Shown here: positions 43,614 through 51,936 of the stretch, one piece after another
How the letters are laid out: the number at the start of each line of letters is the position of its first letter
Position numbering within the stretch: position 1 is the first letter of the stretch
Assembly (NCBI GenBank): GCA_963845495.1
Contig: CAWJTH010000216.1
Coordinates: 1 to 64,000, forward strand
Source of the DNA: JAZKFT01 sp963845495
Lineage (GTDB): Bacteria; Bacteroidota; Bacteroidia; Chitinophagales; Chitinophagaceae
Length of the DNA: 64,000 bases
Direction of reading: 5' to 3'
Made by a program: the position numbers and the translations under genes
Notes under the pieces: model-generated
Database searches by the model: none
Seen by the model: the letters and a program-made list of their open reading frames with translations, nothing else
What the model was told of the DNA's origin: nothing

Positions 43614-46600
43614 TTAGATTGGCACGTTTATACTTACCCTTGTTCCCACGTCTTCTAATTTGTCGTTTTTTAAGTCGGTTATGGTAATACCTATGGGTGC
43701 ATCATTGTTTTTATTTAGCCCCCGTAATCGCTTGTTGGTTATTTCCATGCTAAGTGAATGATGGGCTGGTTTTGACTTATTGTACATTTTTGATTTTTCC
43801 CTGCCCACGCCGTTGTCTTCAATAATTATTTCGAGCCAGGTGTTATGAAGCGTAAATTGTATAGCTATATGGCCATCGTTTTCCTTGTGCAAAATACCAT
43901 GCAAAACTGCGTTCTCAACAAACGGCTGTATTAACATGCTAGGGATCATGATGGATGGAATATGGATATTTTTATCAACCGTTATCGAATAGGTCAATTT
44001 ATCGGAAAAACGCAATTGTTCCAAGTCTAAATAAAGCGTAAGCAGTTCTATTTCTTTACTTAACAGCACCATGTTCGATTGTGTGGTATCAAGTATAAAC
44101 CTTATCAATTTAGCAAATTTATCCAAATATTTCTCCGCATTGGCGGCATCATTTTCCATTACAAAGGTTTTAATGGAGTTTAATGCATTAAAAATAAAAT
44201 GCGGGTTCATCTGGCTTCGCAACGCCGTTAATTGTACCTCCGCCAGTTGCTGGTTGATGCTGACTAGCTCGTTCTTTTTTTGCCTCAATGCTTTTTCAGA
44301 TTCCAATACATTTATTTTAATGGCCACCATATCTGCAATGGTGGTAAGCAATTGTAAATGGCTTTTGGTAAAAAAACCTTTTTCTGGATGTTCGGAATCA
44401 ATTACGCCAATTAACACATCGTTGGAAATAATAGGAACGCAAATTTCGCTACGTCTTATTAATTCATCTTTTCGATAGCGGTCATCCTTGGTTGTGTCTT
44501 CTACCAAAACCGCCTGTTTATATTTTGCTACATATCCAACAATTCCTTGCCCCAGTGCCACATCAAACGGCTGCTTTGTTATTTCTTCAAGCGAACCTTT
44601 TGGACCGTAACCAGCCTTTTGTACCAGTTTGGTTTTATCCTCATTCCATAAATAAATAATACAGTCTACAAAACCCAACTTTCCTATCAGGTTTTTGGCT
44701 ACGTCCCACAGTACATCGTCAATATCGTTTTTGTTAAGTAGTGATGTGGAAAAGAAATTGCTGATTTGTTCCGCCTGAAATTGGATCTTATATTTTTCGG
44801 CCACCAATTGTTGAAGGTTAGTTTTTCCTTTTTCCAATATTTTAATATTTTTTTCCCGCCATTTTATAAACAGGTATATACTTAAAATAAACAAGGCAAT
44901 TAATAGAAATCTAAACCAACTGGTTTTCCAAAAAGGTGGAACAATTTTAATATGCAACGTGGTAATATGCTTACAAAATACGCCATCCCTATTGCAACAT
45001 TTTAGTTTCAAAGTAAAATTTCCGGGTGGTAATTGGTGGTAGTAAACAACGTTTTCGTAATCGGCCGCAAACCATTCTTTATCAATACCTTCTAGCTGAT
45101 AATAGTATTTTATTTTATTGCTTGAATTAAAATAAATAGAAGCGAATTCAATTTGGATACTATTTTCATTATAAGATAAGGTAACTGGCTTTTCTAATTT
45201 TATAAGGGAATCAATGTAAACTGTTTTGCCAAATACTTTAAAGCCGGTAATAGTTACATCTGGCGGCGTACCCGAATTAGTAACTGCTTTTGGATCAAAA
45301 ACGATAAAACTTTTGGCTGAACCAACCATTAATCTACCGTCTTTAAGTCTGTAAAAATTGTTATTGAACGAGTTTTCAATAATGCCATCGTCTACCCCGT
45401 AATTGGTAATAACATAATTGCGCATGTTTATTTTACAAAAGCCGCCCTCAAAAGCCGCCCAAAGATTATGTTCATCATCTACTGTAATGGCAAGTGCCAA
45501 ATTGTTTGGCAACCCATCTTTACTAGTAATGGCCTTAAAGGCTTTTGTATGCTTATCAAAAATATTGATGCCACCCTCCGTTGCCAAAATCAGCGTGTCT
45601 TTATTGTAGGGAAATATATCCATCACCGTATTATTGCTGATTGATTGTTTATTGTTTTTATCCCTTACAAAAGAGGCAACAAATTTTGAAGCGTCTTTAT
45701 CAAACAATTGCAACCCGTTTTCGAAAGTGCCAATCCATATTTTATTATCATCTTGCAGCATGCATATCCCTCGTCTAAAGCCGTTTACTTGTGGATTTAC
45801 ATAATTTTTGTAAGAAGTGGCTTTCTTTGTTTGTCCGTCTATTTTAATAAGCCCCTTATTCCAATGGCCGATCCAAATATTATTTTGGGCATCTTTTTGC
45901 ATAGCCAAAATATTACCGTGCAAAACGCTATCTTTTTGCAGCGTAATCTTTCCGGTTTTGGTTTCTAATCGCAAAATATCCCCATCTTGGTTGGGTGCCC
46001 AAATATTACCGTTACCGTCATCAAACAATCCCCATATTTCATTCGCACCTAAACTAAGGTCACCTTCTCCGCGATACAGATAGCGATGTTTAAATTTCAG
46101 GTCTTTATCCAACTGCACAATGCCGCCATTTAAACAATAATAACTCACGAAAATATCACCCGAACTGTTTTGCAAAAAACCGGATACCGGCCGAATGGTC
46201 AAAAAATCTATCGATGCGTCAACATTCAAGCTAAAAGTTACAAAATGCTGGTTAGTAGGATTGTACAGGTTTATGCCTTCGGTTGATCCGATCCATATAT
46301 TTTTTTCCCTGTCTTCTGTAAAAACAAAGGCCCCGTCGCCGTTTGCGGGGTGCAGTTTGTAAGGGATACCATCGTTTGCTTCTTCCAATACAAATGCATT
46401 TTTCACCTCGTCATAAATAGCAATTCCCCTGGATAATAATGAAACGATTACTTTGTTGGAAGATGTTACAAAAATACCACCTAAGGCTTCTAAAAACTGA
46501 AAAGCCGGGGTTGCATTGTGGGCATCAAGCCGTTTAAAAGAGTAGTATTGAAGATTGTTGTGTTGAAAATCGTATTTGTAAAGTTTTCCGGCGTAACTAG

Positions 46601-47339
46601 TGCCAATCCATAAATTGTTCTTTTTGTCGAACTTGATGGTGACTGGATTTTCTTTTAAATTGAATATAGGCAGGTGATTAGGGTTGTTGTTTTTATCGAA
46701 CAATTGTTGCGTTTTAAATTCCAGTTCTTTTAAGCCGTCGGGTGTAGTACACCAAAAATTACCTGCACTGTCCAAAGTGGCGCCTAGTACGTAGGATTTG
46801 TCATCTTTAAGACCAAAAAGTTTGTTTTTGCTTTCAAACCGATGGGTATTTTCGTTGAATTTGAAAATACCGCTTCTGCACGACAACCATATCTCGCCGT
46901 TTTTATCTTCTAAAAACGCCCAAATACCCCTTAATTTTTCATTATTATTACCAATATTTTGATCAATACTTTTAAAAACACCTGTGGCTCTGTCTAAAAT
47001 ACAAGGTGCTCCACGGTCGGTACCTATCCATAAGCGTTCTTTGCTATCTTCAAAAATGGTGCTTATCCAATCGGTTTGCAGTGCAGTTGAATCGTGTTGA
47101 TCAGATACATAAGTAACAAAACGGCTTCCGTCGTAGCGTTGCAGCCCTGTTTGTGTACCAATCCACATATACCCTTTTTTATCTTGGCAAATGCTTGATA
47201 TCCTGTTGCTTACAAGGCCATTTTCTTTAGTAATGTGATGAAAAAACAATTGCTGGGCAAAGCCATCGCATTCAATCATCAAAAAAATTACGATCATTGA
47301 AAGCATCGGCCCCCAAATATTTCTACTTTGATCGGTCAT
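43614..47339 (-). CDS. Propeller-type sensor histidine kinase (Reg_prop, Y_Y_Y, GAF, LytS-type kinase)
   Basis: The product is 1241 residues. It has a signal peptide or first helix, then a large periplasmic sensor of repeated IWIGT-type blades (two seven-blade propellers, about residues 25-715). A Y_Y_Y domain follows (about 740-800, KYYYQLEGIDKEWF), one membrane helix near residue 815, a cytoplasmic GAF domain (about 865-1015), and a His_kinase domain with the acceptor in QMNPHFIFNALNSI near 1045. The ATPase N and G boxes are QPFVENAVLHGI and EDNGVGREKS. The extra GAF domain lets it join an outside with an inside signal. In Bacteroidota this architecture often senses polysaccharide fragments. 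Its partner is the LytTR regulator downstream; the polyketide genes start divergently. Confidence 0.93.
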   Translation of the reverse strand: MTDQSRNIWGPMLSMIVIFLMIECDGFAQQLFFHHITKENGLVSNRISSICQDKKGYMWIGTQTGLQRYDGSRFVTYVSDQHDSTALQTDWISTIFEDSKERLWIGTDRGAPCILDRATGVFKSIDQNIGNNNEKLRGIWAFLEDKNGEIWLSCRSGIFKFNENTHRFESKNKLFGLKDDKSYVLGATLDSAGNFWCTTPDGLKELEFKTQQLFDKNNNPNHLPIFNLKENPVTIKFDKKNNLWIGTSYAGKLYKYDFQHNNLQYYSFKRLDAHNATPAFQFLEALGGIFVTSSNKVIVSLLSRGIAIYDEVKNAFVLEEANDGIPYKLHPANGDGAFVFTEDREKNIWIGSTEGINLYNPTNQHFVTFSLNVDASIDFLTIRPVSGFLQNSSGDIFVSYYCLNGGIVQLDKDLKFKHRYLYRGEGDLSLGANEIWGLFDDGNGNIWAPNQDGDILRLETKTGKITLQKDSVLHGNILAMQKDAQNNIWIGHWNKGLIKIDGQTKKATSYKNYVNPQVNGFRRGICMLQDDNKIWIGTFENGLQLFDKDASKFVASFVRDKNNKQSISNNTVMDIFPYNKDTLILATEGGINIFDKHTKAFKAITSKDGLPNNLALAITVDDEHNLWAAFEGGFCKINMRNYVITNYGVDDGIIENSFNNNFYRLKDGRLMVGSAKSFIVFDPKAVTNSGTPPDVTITGFKVFGKTVYIDSLIKLEKPVTLSYNENSIQIEFASIYFNSSNKIKYYYQLEGIDKEWFAADYENVVYYHQLPPGNFTLKLKCCNRDGVFCKHITTLHIKIVPPFWKTSWFRFLLIALFILSIYLFIKWREKNIKILEKGKTNLQQLVAEKYKIQFQAEQISNFFSTSLLNKNDIDDVLWDVAKNLIGKLGFVDCIIYLWNEDKTKLVQKAGYGPKGSLEEITKQPFDVALGQGIVGYVAKYKQAVLVEDTTKDDRYRKDELIRRSEICVPIISNDVLIGVIDSEHPEKGFFTKSHLQLLTTIADMVAIKINVLESEKALRQKKNELVSINQQLAEVQLTALRSQMNPHFIFNALNSIKTFVMENDAANAEKYLDKFAKLIRFILDTTQSNMVLLSKEIELLTLYLDLEQLRFSDKLTYSITVDKNIHIPSIMIPSMLIQPFVENAVLHGILHKENDGHIAIQFTLHNTWLEIIIEDNGVGREKSKMYNKSKPAHHSLSMEITNKRLRGLNKNNDAPIGITITDLKNDKLEDVGTRVSINVPI

Positions 47340-47553
47340 GGTAAGAATTCTAAATGCAGTACTGGTTCGAAGGCAATAAAACTTGAAAATATAACATCTA
47401 TCTTGAAGCCAGGTATGACGTGTGTTGACATTTGTATTAAACGGCGGATATTACGTAGTAAATGGCTGGCGCTTTCATTTAAAAACAATGAACTTTACCA
47501 CCATTACAATTGCTGACAAATAATTGAGAATTGCAAACTAATATTTTTTATTG

Positions 47554-48309
47554 ATGATGACAGGCAAAATATTGTTGAAGCGTAACAGCAAAAACTTTGG
47601 TGCCGGCTTTTGCTTGTTAAAGATTGAATTGCCCGAACTTGTTCATAAAATCCCTTTGCTCCATCCAAATGAACTGGCATATTTTTCTACCTTAAAATAC
47701 GACAAGCGAAAACTAAGCTATTTGTTAGGAAGAATTGCTGCGAAAAAAGCGATTTGCGAAATAATTGAACCACAACCTATTTCGTCTTTTTATATTGATT
47801 TTGGCATATTTCAATTTCCTGTGGTAAAAAATTGCAACACAACAAATATACAGGTGTGCATAAGCCATTGCGATAATATTGGGACAGCCTTGGCATTTCC
47901 AGAGGAACATCCTTTGGGAATTGATATCGAGAAAATTGATGCCGATAAAATGAATGCCATTAAAACCCAGATTTCTGCGAAAGAATTTGATTTATTGGCT
48001 GATAACAATTTAACCGAAGTGAATGGCGGCACTATTGTTTGGACTATAAAAGAAGCCTTGTCGAAAGTATTTAGAACCGGAATGACACTCGATTTTAGCG
48101 TATTGGAAATTGAATCACTAAAAAAAGATGGACGATTTTACGTGAGTAGTTTTCGTTATTGTGCACAGTACAAGGCAATTACCTGCCAAGCTGGCGATTA
48201 TGTTTGCTCCATCATTATTCCCAAAAATACAGAACCCGGACTGGACATTTTTTGGGACACTTTTATACAAACTGCGGCTACTAAGACTGCTATAATTAAA
48301 ATGTCATGA
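47554..48309 (+). CDS. 4'-phosphopantetheinyl transferase (Sfp type)
   Basis: From ATG 47554 the protein is 251 residues (TTG 47551 and ATG 47557 are alternatives). It has the two Sfp motifs: GIDIEKIDADKM near residue 123, with Mg-binding Asp and Glu, and WTIKEALSKVFRTG near 162. It attaches the phosphopantetheine arm from CoA to the conserved Ser of ACP domains, here presumably those of the polyketide synthase and the two free ACPs. It overlaps the metallo-hydrolase gene by four bases, so the two are translationally coupled. Confidence 0.9.
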   Translation: MMTGKILLKRNSKNFGAGFCLLKIELPELVHKIPLLHPNELAYFSTLKYDKRKLSYLLGRIAAKKAICEIIEPQPISSFYIDFGIFQFPVVKNCNTTNIQVCISHCDNIGTALAFPEEHPLGIDIEKIDADKMNAIKTQISAKEFDLLADNNLTEVNGGTIVWTIKEALSKVFRTGMTLDFSVLEIESLKKDGRFYVSSFRYCAQYKAITCQAGDYVCSIIIPKNTEPGLDIFWDTFIQTAATKTAIIKMS

Positions 48310-48959
48310 ACGTTGAAACATTTTGTGTAAGTCATCAATTCATAAAAAACCAATGTTATTTTTTTTATGATGACAAAGACAATGGCGTGTTGGTTGACCC
48401 TGCATGGAATTATCATTTAATAAACGATTTTTTGGTTTTTAATAATATTGCTTTAAGGGCAGTTTTATTAACGCATGCGCATCCCGACCATACCGATTTG
48501 GCACAAAGGTTTGCTGCAAAATATAATATACCCGTTTACATGTCGGCTGCAGAAATAAATGATACGGGTTTTAATTGTACCAATCTTACAGCAGTTGAGC
48601 ATTTGCAAATTATTACCGCGGCCAATTCCATTAAAATCACGCCGATTATTACGCCTGGCCACACTGCTGGCAGCACTTGTTATTTGGTTGGACAACATCT
48701 TTTTTGTGGCGATACCATTTTTATGGAGGGCGTCGGTATTTGTGAAAACGCTGATGACATGTTTGATTCTGTTCAACTGCTAAAATCATCATTGCCTTCA
48801 AACACCCAATTTTGGCCGGGTCATTCATTTGGTCAATTGCCGGGCAAAGACTTGGAATTTTTATTGAAAAACAATATCTATTTCCAATTTGAGAAAAGAA
48901 AACATTTTATTGATTTTAGGATGCGGAAGAATCAACCAAGTCAGTTTATGTTTAGATAG
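48306..48959 (+). CDS. Metallo-beta-lactamase-fold hydrolase (glyoxalase II / PksB-BaeB-like)
   Basis: The 217-residue protein has the full metal-binding set: LTHAHPDHTDLA (HxHxDH) near residue 57, TPGHTAGSTCY near 117, FCGDTIF near 137, and WPGHSFGQ near 178. Homologs are annotated hydroxyacylglutathione hydrolase, but trans-AT polyketide loci regularly encode one (PksB or BaeB type). There it is thought to cleave acyl groups from ACPs. Coupling to the PPTase supports a polyketide role (inference). Its stop codon lies at the start of the dispersed AGCTTTGAGC-type repeat. Confidence 0.82.
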   Translation: MNVETFCVSHQFIKNQCYFFYDDKDNGVLVDPAWNYHLINDFLVFNNIALRAVLLTHAHPDHTDLAQRFAAKYNIPVYMSAAEINDTGFNCTNLTAVEHLQIITAANSIKITPIITPGHTAGSTCYLVGQHLFCGDTIFMEGVGICENADDMFDSVQLLKSSLPSNTQFWPGHSFGQLPGKDLEFLLKNNIYFQFEKRKHFIDFRMRKNQPSQFMFR

Positions 48960-49235
48960 CTACAAGCTTTGAGCAGTGAGCTGTTAGCTTTGAGCTTATT
49001 GCAATTAGGGAAACAAACGGATTATTTTAAGGAAATTTTTTCTCGCAGAAAACGGAGAAAACGCAGAATAAAAGGTTTTACAAACAAATTAGTAGAATAT
49101 TGCAACTATATTATTTGAAATATATTTAGTTTTCCAATTAAGTTCTGCGTTTTCTCCGTTTTCTGCGAGAAGCAAATAACAAGCATTTTACTTATGCCAA
49201 CGGCTCATTGCTCAAAGCTCATAGCTAACAGCTTC
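48957..49235. repeat. Convergent gene-end repeat with a perfect 29-bp hairpin
   Basis: AGCTTTGAGC-type repeats start at the stop of the MBL gene and, inverted, encode the end of the AT-like gene (residues LLAMSFEQ and its TGA). Between them 49040-49068 and 49143-49171 form a perfect 29-bp inverted repeat (TCTCGCAGAAAACGGAGAA core) around 74 AT-rich bases. The structure probably stops transcription from both sides. Confidence 0.8.
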
Positions 49236-50164
49236 CCCAGCTGTTCTTCTTCTCGTTTATACAAATTCATGATTTGAATAGTTGTAGAATTTGACGAGGG
49301 TTTCAAATTATATTTTACGAAATTGGCGGCGGTACCGGCTGGACCAAGATCGATATACAAACAAGTGCCTTTGGTTTCGATGTATTCCACTACATTTTTA
49401 AAATTGCTGTATTGGCTTGCCGCTTCCCAAAAATAATTTCCGCATAAACAGTTCATTTCTTTTGCTTTTATACCTGAAATAAAACTCGTTTTTGATTTTG
49501 CAAAAAGCGGAACATGGTTCATAAAATAATTAAACCCATTCTTTGCACCATCAATTAAAGGCGAATGGAACGGGAAACTTACCGGAAGCCTGAAAAAAGA
49601 AATACCCTGCGTTTGCAAGGCAGATTGAAAAAGATTAATTGGTTGAACAGCCCCCGACAAAGTAAAATGCCCATCAAAATTATCGGAAGCTAGGTATAAA
49701 TTATGCTTGGCATAAAGTTCTTCCATGTTTTTTGAACGTTCTGAAACTACCGCCATCATTGTTCCTTCTGCATTTGTTCTTACTATACATTTTGCTTGTT
49801 CAACAGCGGCTTCCATGGCGGTTTCAGCAGACCAAAATCCGCTGGCTACGGCTGCGGCAAATTCGCCCAAGCTATTGCCCGTAACGTAATGTGGCGTTAT
49901 GTTTAGGCTTTGCATTACAGCATACATAGCAACTTCTACCGCCACAATTGCTGGGTGCGTAATCAACACATCATCAAAAGGCAGTTCGCTTTTTCCATAC
50001 AATTCATCAATCAAACATCTATTCAAATGCCTCTGTACAATGGTATTACTTTCCTCAATACTTTTTCTAAAAACACTATTATTTTTAAACAGCTTTTCAC
50101 CCATACCACGGTATTGGCTACCTTGGCCGGAGAAGAGAAAAACTATTTTGGGTGAACTGGACAT
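49205..50164 (-). CDS. Free-standing acyltransferase / acyl-hydrolase homolog of trans-AT polyketide synthases
   Basis: The 319-residue protein has the AT fold: FLFSGQGSQYRGMG at the N-terminus, the active Ser in GNSLGEFAAA near residue 95, and the catalytic His in SFPFHSPLID near 200. The usual residue before the Ser is His (GHSxGE); here it is Asn. The malonyl-type FH pair near the His is present. The locus already has a good AT in the AT-ER fusion, so this one may be an editing acyl-hydrolase of the PedC type rather than a loading enzyme. It is the last gene of the cassette, 252 bases after ECH2. Confidence 0.8.
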   Translation of the reverse strand: MSSSPKIVFLFSGQGSQYRGMGEKLFKNNSVFRKSIEESNTIVQRHLNRCLIDELYGKSELPFDDVLITHPAIVAVEVAMYAVMQSLNITPHYVTGNSLGEFAAAVASGFWSAETAMEAAVEQAKCIVRTNAEGTMMAVVSERSKNMEELYAKHNLYLASDNFDGHFTLSGAVQPINLFQSALQTQGISFFRLPVSFPFHSPLIDGAKNGFNYFMNHVPLFAKSKTSFISGIKAKEMNCLCGNYFWEAASQYSNFKNVVEYIETKGTCLYIDLGPAGTAANFVKYNLKPSSNSTTIQIMNLYKREEEQLGKLLAMSFEQ

Positions 50165-50241
50165 TGGTTGAAACGATTATTTGAAGCGAAAACATTAATG
50201 ACCTACAAAATTTTGACCTTCGAAAGAAAAAGGAGATCAAA

Positions 50242-50339
50242 ATTGTCAGCCTGAGGTTCTCGAAGGCACTTCATGGTGCGAGCAACAATATTGCCAATTA
50301 GATTGCCGAGAATGGCTTCGAGAATCTCAGCCTGACAAT
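50242..50339. repeat. Inverted repeat between ECH2 and AT-like genes
   Basis: Arms 50242-50265 and 50316-50339 match in 22 of 24 positions (ATTGTCAGCCTGAGG...). They fill most of the gene gap. An open frame over it (50203-50397) reads repeat sequence and is not a convincing gene. Confidence 0.7.
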
Positions 50340-50416
50340 CACGGTATTTGTTATATATCTCATTATCATCACGATTTAAAACTTGCCTGTCCAACATTTA
50401 ATTCATAACTTATTCC

Positions 50417-51163
50417 CTACTTTCCAAAAAACGACTGTATCCGTTCTGCAACCTCAGGTTGGTGAAAAGTAATCGTATGCATGTGCAACTCTTCGTCGAT
50501 TATGGTTGGAATTTTAGATTTTAATTCCGCGGTTAAATGCGCTTTCAGTGTAATCAAAGACAATCTCGGTTTTTCCGCCAAACAGTTGGCCAATTGGATG
50601 GCTTCTTTCAATACTTCAGCTTTTGGCACTACTTTTAAATTGCATCCCCGTTCTTTTAATTCCGCACCGCGATAATTTTCAGCGGTGTACAACATTTCAT
50701 TGCCGATGGCATTCCCAAGCCGTAACGGAACAATATGCGTAGCGCCCATGCCTGGCGTAAAACCGTATTTCATAAAGTTGGTAGTGTACACATTTTCGCG
50801 ACCTAAAATGGTAAAATCGGAATACAGACCAAATACAAAACCACCGCCCACGCCATGGCCTTGCATTGCAGAAATCACCGGGATGTCACAATCCATAGGC
50901 ATGGTGAAAAAATTAAGGTCATTGAATTTTATCTCTTCGCGATAAATAGCAATCAATTCTTCCTTGGTTCCGCCGCAGCAAAAATAATTTTCATAACCGG
51001 TTAATATCACCACTTTGTAGCGGTTGCTCCTTTTAATTTTTTCAAAGGCTTCAACAATGCCTTCAACCAATTCTCTAGAAAAGGTGTTTCTTGAAGCTTG
51101 ATCTTGCATCGTTATTTGAACGACGCCATTTCCTAATTCGGAAAATGCTACTACTTGTCCCAT
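50417..51163 (-). CDS. Beta-branching ECH2 (PksI-like decarboxylase of the crotonase family)
   Basis: The 248-residue protein has the crotonase fold: VVILTGYENYFCCGGTKEELI near residue 52, and the oxyanion-hole segment ISAMQGHGVGGGFVFGLYSDF near residue 97. YFCCGGTKEEL replaces the usual FCAGxD pattern. This matches ECH2 of beta-branching cassettes, which decarboxylates the glutaconyl-ACP intermediate to fix the position of the double bond. Its start overlaps the ECH1 gene by 13 bases. Confidence 0.88.
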   Translation of the reverse strand: MGQVVAFSELGNGVVQITMQDQASRNTFSRELVEGIVEAFEKIKRSNRYKVVILTGYENYFCCGGTKEELIAIYREEIKFNDLNFFTMPMDCDIPVISAMQGHGVGGGFVFGLYSDFTILGRENVYTTNFMKYGFTPGMGATHIVPLRLGNAIGNEMLYTAENYRGAELKERGCNLKVVPKAEVLKEAIQLANCLAEKPRLSLITLKAHLTAELKSKIPTIIDEELHMHTITFHQPEVAERIQSFFGK

Positions 51164-51936
51164 GGGAATTGTCCGTTTTGTATAAAGTTTTTAATATTGG
51201 TTTGCACTTTCGTGGAGCTTACCAACGACGTGATTTTTTCAACTGCCAATTGTTGGGTTTTATGGTTGATGATCCACAATTTCGACATGTAATCTTTCAG
51301 TTCTTTGATGGTTGCTGTTTCCACTTTGGTTAGCCGAAGCAAGTTTTTCCTCACCGCTTCGTTTAAATTATTGGTCACTTCATCTGCCAATCCAATTTGG
51401 CTAGCCCGTTCTGCCGAAATGCCTTGCGTAATCATCGTCATCCATTGTGCTTTTTGAAAGCCAACCCTTCTAATTAAAAAAGGCATTACGCAAGCTGGCA
51501 ACAGGCCAAACAAAATTTCCGACAATCCAAACGTTGCCTTTTCATCCGCAATTACAATGTCGCTGGCCGCCACCAAGCCAATTCCGCCAGCATTTACTTT
51601 GCCTTCTACTTTCGAGATGACGATTTTTGAACACAACGAAAGATGCAATAACATTTCATAATAACCGTTCGGGTCATCGCTAAACAATGCATCTGTTCCG
51701 CCGTCGCTTACTGCTTTAAAGTCCATGCCGGTGCAAAAATGATCGGGCAAACCTTCTAACACAATCACTTTTATATCAGCATTTTCTTCCAGCCAATATA
51801 AAATGTCCATTAACTCTGCCACCAAAATTGTATTGATGCTGTTATTGGCTTCAGGCCGGTACAATTGAATACTGGCAACATTTTTTTGCAGCCGCACTTT
51901 TATGGTTTGGTATTCGCTTTGCAAGGTTGCTATCAT
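51151..51936 (-). CDS. Beta-branching ECH1 (PksH-like dehydratase of the crotonase family)
   Basis: The 261-residue protein is a crotonase with IVLEGLPDHFCTGMDFKAVSDG near residue 57 (FCxGxD type) and ISKVEGKVNAGGIGLVAASDIV near 108, the oxyanion region. This is the form of ECH1, which dehydrates the HMG-type intermediate on the ACP. Its ATG overlaps the HMGS stop by four bases, and its end overlaps ECH2, so the three are translationally coupled. The order HMGS, ECH1, ECH2 is the same as PksG, PksH, PksI. Confidence 0.88.
   Translation of the reverse strand: MIATLQSEYQTIKVRLQKNVASIQLYRPEANNSINTILVAELMDILYWLEENADIKVIVLEGLPDHFCTGMDFKAVSDGGTDALFSDDPNGYYEMLLHLSLCSKIVISKVEGKVNAGGIGLVAASDIVIADEKATFGLSEILFGLLPACVMPFLIRRVGFQKAQWMTMITQGISAERASQIGLADEVTNNLNEAVRKNLLRLTKVETATIKELKDYMSKLWIINHKTQQLAVEKITSLVSSTKVQTNIKNFIQNGQFPWDK

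Noticed and set aside
50203..50397. 64-residue ORF on the minus strand between ECH2 and AT-like genes
   Set aside because: It is a translation of the inverted-repeat element and has no independent coding signal.
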